Below, piece after piece: positions 62,422-64,000 of a DNA stretch of 64,000 nt (the first letter of the stretch is position 1; each line of letters begins with the position of its first letter). The notes beneath the pieces are model-generated. The model was not told the DNA's origin. It did no database searches and saw nothing but the letters and a program-made list of their open reading frames with translations. Origin of the DNA: Peptostreptococcaceae bacterium (lineage in GTDB: Bacteria; Bacillota; Clostridia; Peptostreptococcales; Anaerovoracaceae). The stretch spans positions 21,839 through 85,838 of the forward strand of contig JAENWG010000003.1 of the NCBI GenBank assembly GCA_016650175.1, in the 5' to 3' direction. The translations under genes were made by a program, and so were the position numbers.

Positions 62422-63804
62422 TTAATACCTTCTTCTCTTTGAAGAAGATAAAATGTTCAATTCTTCTCGATACTTAGCCACCGTTCTTCTCTTAATATCG
62501 ATACCTTTTTCATTTAGTAAATCAACTATTTTTTGATCACTTAAAGGTTTTTTAACATCTTCTTTTTCTATAAACTCCTTTATAAAGTATTTTATACTAT
62601 TTGAAGAAATTTTTCCATCATTACTGTAAACTCCTGAGGTAAAAAAGTACTTTAGTTCAAAGCAGCCTCTAGGACTTTGCATGTATTTTCCATTAATTGC
62701 TCTACTTACTGTAGATTCGTGAACCCCAACTTTGACTGCAACTTCCTTTAAAGTCATAGTTTTAAGATATTTAGTACCTTCATCAAAAAAACCTTTTTGA
62801 TAGTCAACTATAGTTTTAGCTACAGATAGAATAGTACCTTTTCTCTGTTCTATACTTTTTATAAGCCACATAGCAGAATTATATCTATCATTTAGATATG
62901 TACTTACTTCTGAATCTTTCCCCACTTGTTTAGACACTTTACGGTAATATGAACTAACCATTAACTTAGGCACGCTATCATCTAATAACGTAACTATATA
63001 TTCACCATCCACCTCTTCAACTCTAATCTCAGGTACTATATATCTTGTAGCATCTCCTGAAGAATATGCTCTTCCTGGTTTAGGCTCTAATGTTTTTATC
63101 AGATCAGTTATATCCTGAATCTCTTCTATAGTAGCTCCCGTTTCTTTAGATATATTTGAAAGCTTGTTATTAGCTAAATCCTCTAAGTGATTAGTAACTA
63201 TATCTATAGCATAGTCATTTGATAAGCAGCACTGTTTTAGCTGTATCAATAAACATTCTGATAGATTTCTTGCACCTACTCCTGAAGGATCAAATGATTG
63301 GATAAGTTTTAGTATTTTCTCAACTTCTTCTAACTCTACATTCAGCTTATTAGAAACCTCTTCTGAGCTTACAGTTAAATATCCGTTCTTATCTATTCCT
63401 TCTATTATATATCTTCCTATTAAATTCTCTTCTTGATTTATATTTAAGTAAGACAGCTGAGTGTTTAGCTCATCAAACAATGTAATGTCAGCCGTAGCAA
63501 ATTCTTCCAATGTAAATTCTTTTTTATCACTATTGTATTGTTTATAGCTTATATCATCATATTGTCCTTCAATTATCTTTTCTTTAATTTCATCTGGTAT
63601 TTCTTTCTGTTTATTATCTTCATAGTTTTCATCATCAGAAGTAACCGGTTGCTTTTCCAACACCGGATTCGCAGTTAATTCTTCCTCTATATAGGAACTC
63701 AGCTCATGATAATTAAATTGTAATATCTTAATCGCCTGAATAAGCTCAGGTGTCATAGATAATTGTTGTTTCTGTTCAACAGTTAAATTATAGTTTAATT
63801 TCAT
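62422..63804 (-). CDS. rpoN: RNA polymerase sigma-54 factor
   Basis: A 460-residue RpoN/SigL. Region I is glutamine-rich (LTVEQKQQLSMTPELIQAIKILQ), the core-binding region follows, a helix-turn-helix (KEVAVKVGVHESTVSRAING) lies near 360-380, and the C-terminal RpoN box reads RRTVAKYREELNI. It needs an AAA+ activator, none of which is in the window. It sits directly upstream of gapA, suggesting possible cotranscription with the glycolytic genes. Confidence 0.95.
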   Translation of the reverse strand: MKLNYNLTVEQKQQLSMTPELIQAIKILQFNYHELSSYIEEELTANPVLEKQPVTSDDENYEDNKQKEIPDEIKEKIIEGQYDDISYKQYNSDKKEFTLEEFATADITLFDELNTQLSYLNINQEENLIGRYIIEGIDKNGYLTVSSEEVSNKLNVELEEVEKILKLIQSFDPSGVGARNLSECLLIQLKQCCLSNDYAIDIVTNHLEDLANNKLSNISKETGATIEEIQDITDLIKTLEPKPGRAYSSGDATRYIVPEIRVEEVDGEYIVTLLDDSVPKLMVSSYYRKVSKQVGKDSEVSTYLNDRYNSAMWLIKSIEQRKGTILSVAKTIVDYQKGFFDEGTKYLKTMTLKEVAVKVGVHESTVSRAINGKYMQSPRGCFELKYFFTSGVYSNDGKISSNSIKYFIKEFIEKEDVKKPLSDQKIVDLLNEKGIDIKRRTVAKYREELNILSSSKRRRY

Positions 63805-63897
63805 AATATCCTCTTATTAGCAATAATCATACCAACTTAATTTCCTAGTACAGTATAACATAATATAGAATAATTTCAACTATTTTATGATTTGTTA

Positions 63898-63926
63898 TTG
63901 ACATATGCTCATAACGATGTTACTAT
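63898..63926 (+). promoter_or_regulatory. Promoter with overlapping dyad before the right-edge gene
   Basis: TTGACA (63898-63903), 17-bp spacer, TACTAT (63921-63926). A bipartite dyad, GTTACT...AGTAAC (63919-63924 and 63954-63959) with an inner ATGAC/GTCAT (63925-63929 and 63944-63948), overlaps the -10 and the start region, suggesting a repressor site. Confidence 0.5.
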
Positions 63927-63988
63927 GACATTGCAAGGTAATGGTCATATGACAGTAACCGAAACGTGTAATAGAAAGGATGGCAATT

Positions 63989-64000
63989 ATGTCTAAATTA
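63989..64000 (+). CDS. Start of a gene cut by the right edge
   Basis: An ATG at 63989 (MSKL...) preceded by AGAAAGGATGG, divergent from rpoN. Only four codons are visible, so no product can be named. Confidence 0.6.

Overview
The window is a low-GC, strictly bacterial chromosome segment that fits an anaerobic, amino-acid-fermenting member of the Bacillota, class Clostridia. The signs are an [FeFe]-hydrogenase, a 1433-residue 2-hydroxyacyl-CoA dehydratase activase/dehydratase protein, an MttB-family methyltransferase, a membrane pyrophosphatase, and Clostridia-type gene orders (relA-MBL-hemZ-hisS, dgt-dnaG-rpoD-trmK-nif3, gap-pgk-tpi-secG). I cannot fix the genus from the sequence alone. No rRNA, CRISPR array, intact insertion sequence or prophage was seen. 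From 1 to about 45.3 kb nearly every gene is on the minus strand; after that the strands alternate in short operons.

Region by region. 1-11.7 kb is housekeeping: hisS (cut by the left edge), hemZ, an MBL-fold hydrolase, relA and fused secDF; then yajC, two tRNA-Leu genes, coaE, polA and a P1-family peptidase. 11.7-13 kb holds a LysR regulator divergent from a small three-helix SemiSWEET-like protein. 13-19 kb is a five-gene unit in which an NMT1/SsuA-like ABC transporter runs directly into a GltD-like flavoprotein and an [FeFe]-hydrogenase. 19-23 kb is accessory: a winged-helix/nucleotidyltransferase pair resembling an AbiE-type toxin-antitoxin system with its own operator-promoter, bounded by near-identical 33-bp direct repeats; an L,D-transpeptidase with two freshly duplicated Fn3 domains; and a chimeric pseudogene made of an OPT-transporter tail and a racemase head. 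23-28.2 kb carries an NhaC antiporter, a non-pyrrolysine MttB homologue and an intact OPT transporter.

28.2-35.2 kb holds a 6S RNA candidate, yebC, the large activase/dehydratase protein, a MATE exporter and RNase P RNA. 35.2-45.3 kb is the replication/sigma operon (nif3, trmK, rpoD, dnaG, dgt, dut) followed upstream by an M16 peptidase, a small zincin, an MBL hydrolase, a YkvI-like transporter and an acidic unknown. 45.3-53 kb has pepF, nadK, an RluA-type pseudouridine synthase, a DUF975 membrane protein, and a thiamine block: thiN, then a TPP riboswitch whose expression hairpin carries the thiT ribosome binding site; then a crotonase and a patatin-like protein. 53-57 kb has an unexplained intergenic stretch, an ABC-2 exporter and a DEAD-box helicase with a terminator in its leader. 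57-64 kb has hppA, secG, tpiA, pgk, gapA and rpoN (sigma-54), with a divergent gene starting at the right edge.

How the parts fit: H2/NAD(P)H redox balancing (hydrogenase pair), radical activation of 2-hydroxyacyl-CoA-type reactions, corrinoid-dependent demethylation and ion-coupled transport (NhaC, pyrophosphatase) suggest a fermenter using amino acids and methylated amines. The most interesting material is the ABC-transporter/hydrogenase operon, the toxin-antitoxin-like module with its repeats, and the rearranged MttB-NhaC-OPT locus. All family assignments come from reading motifs by eye; no database search was run.
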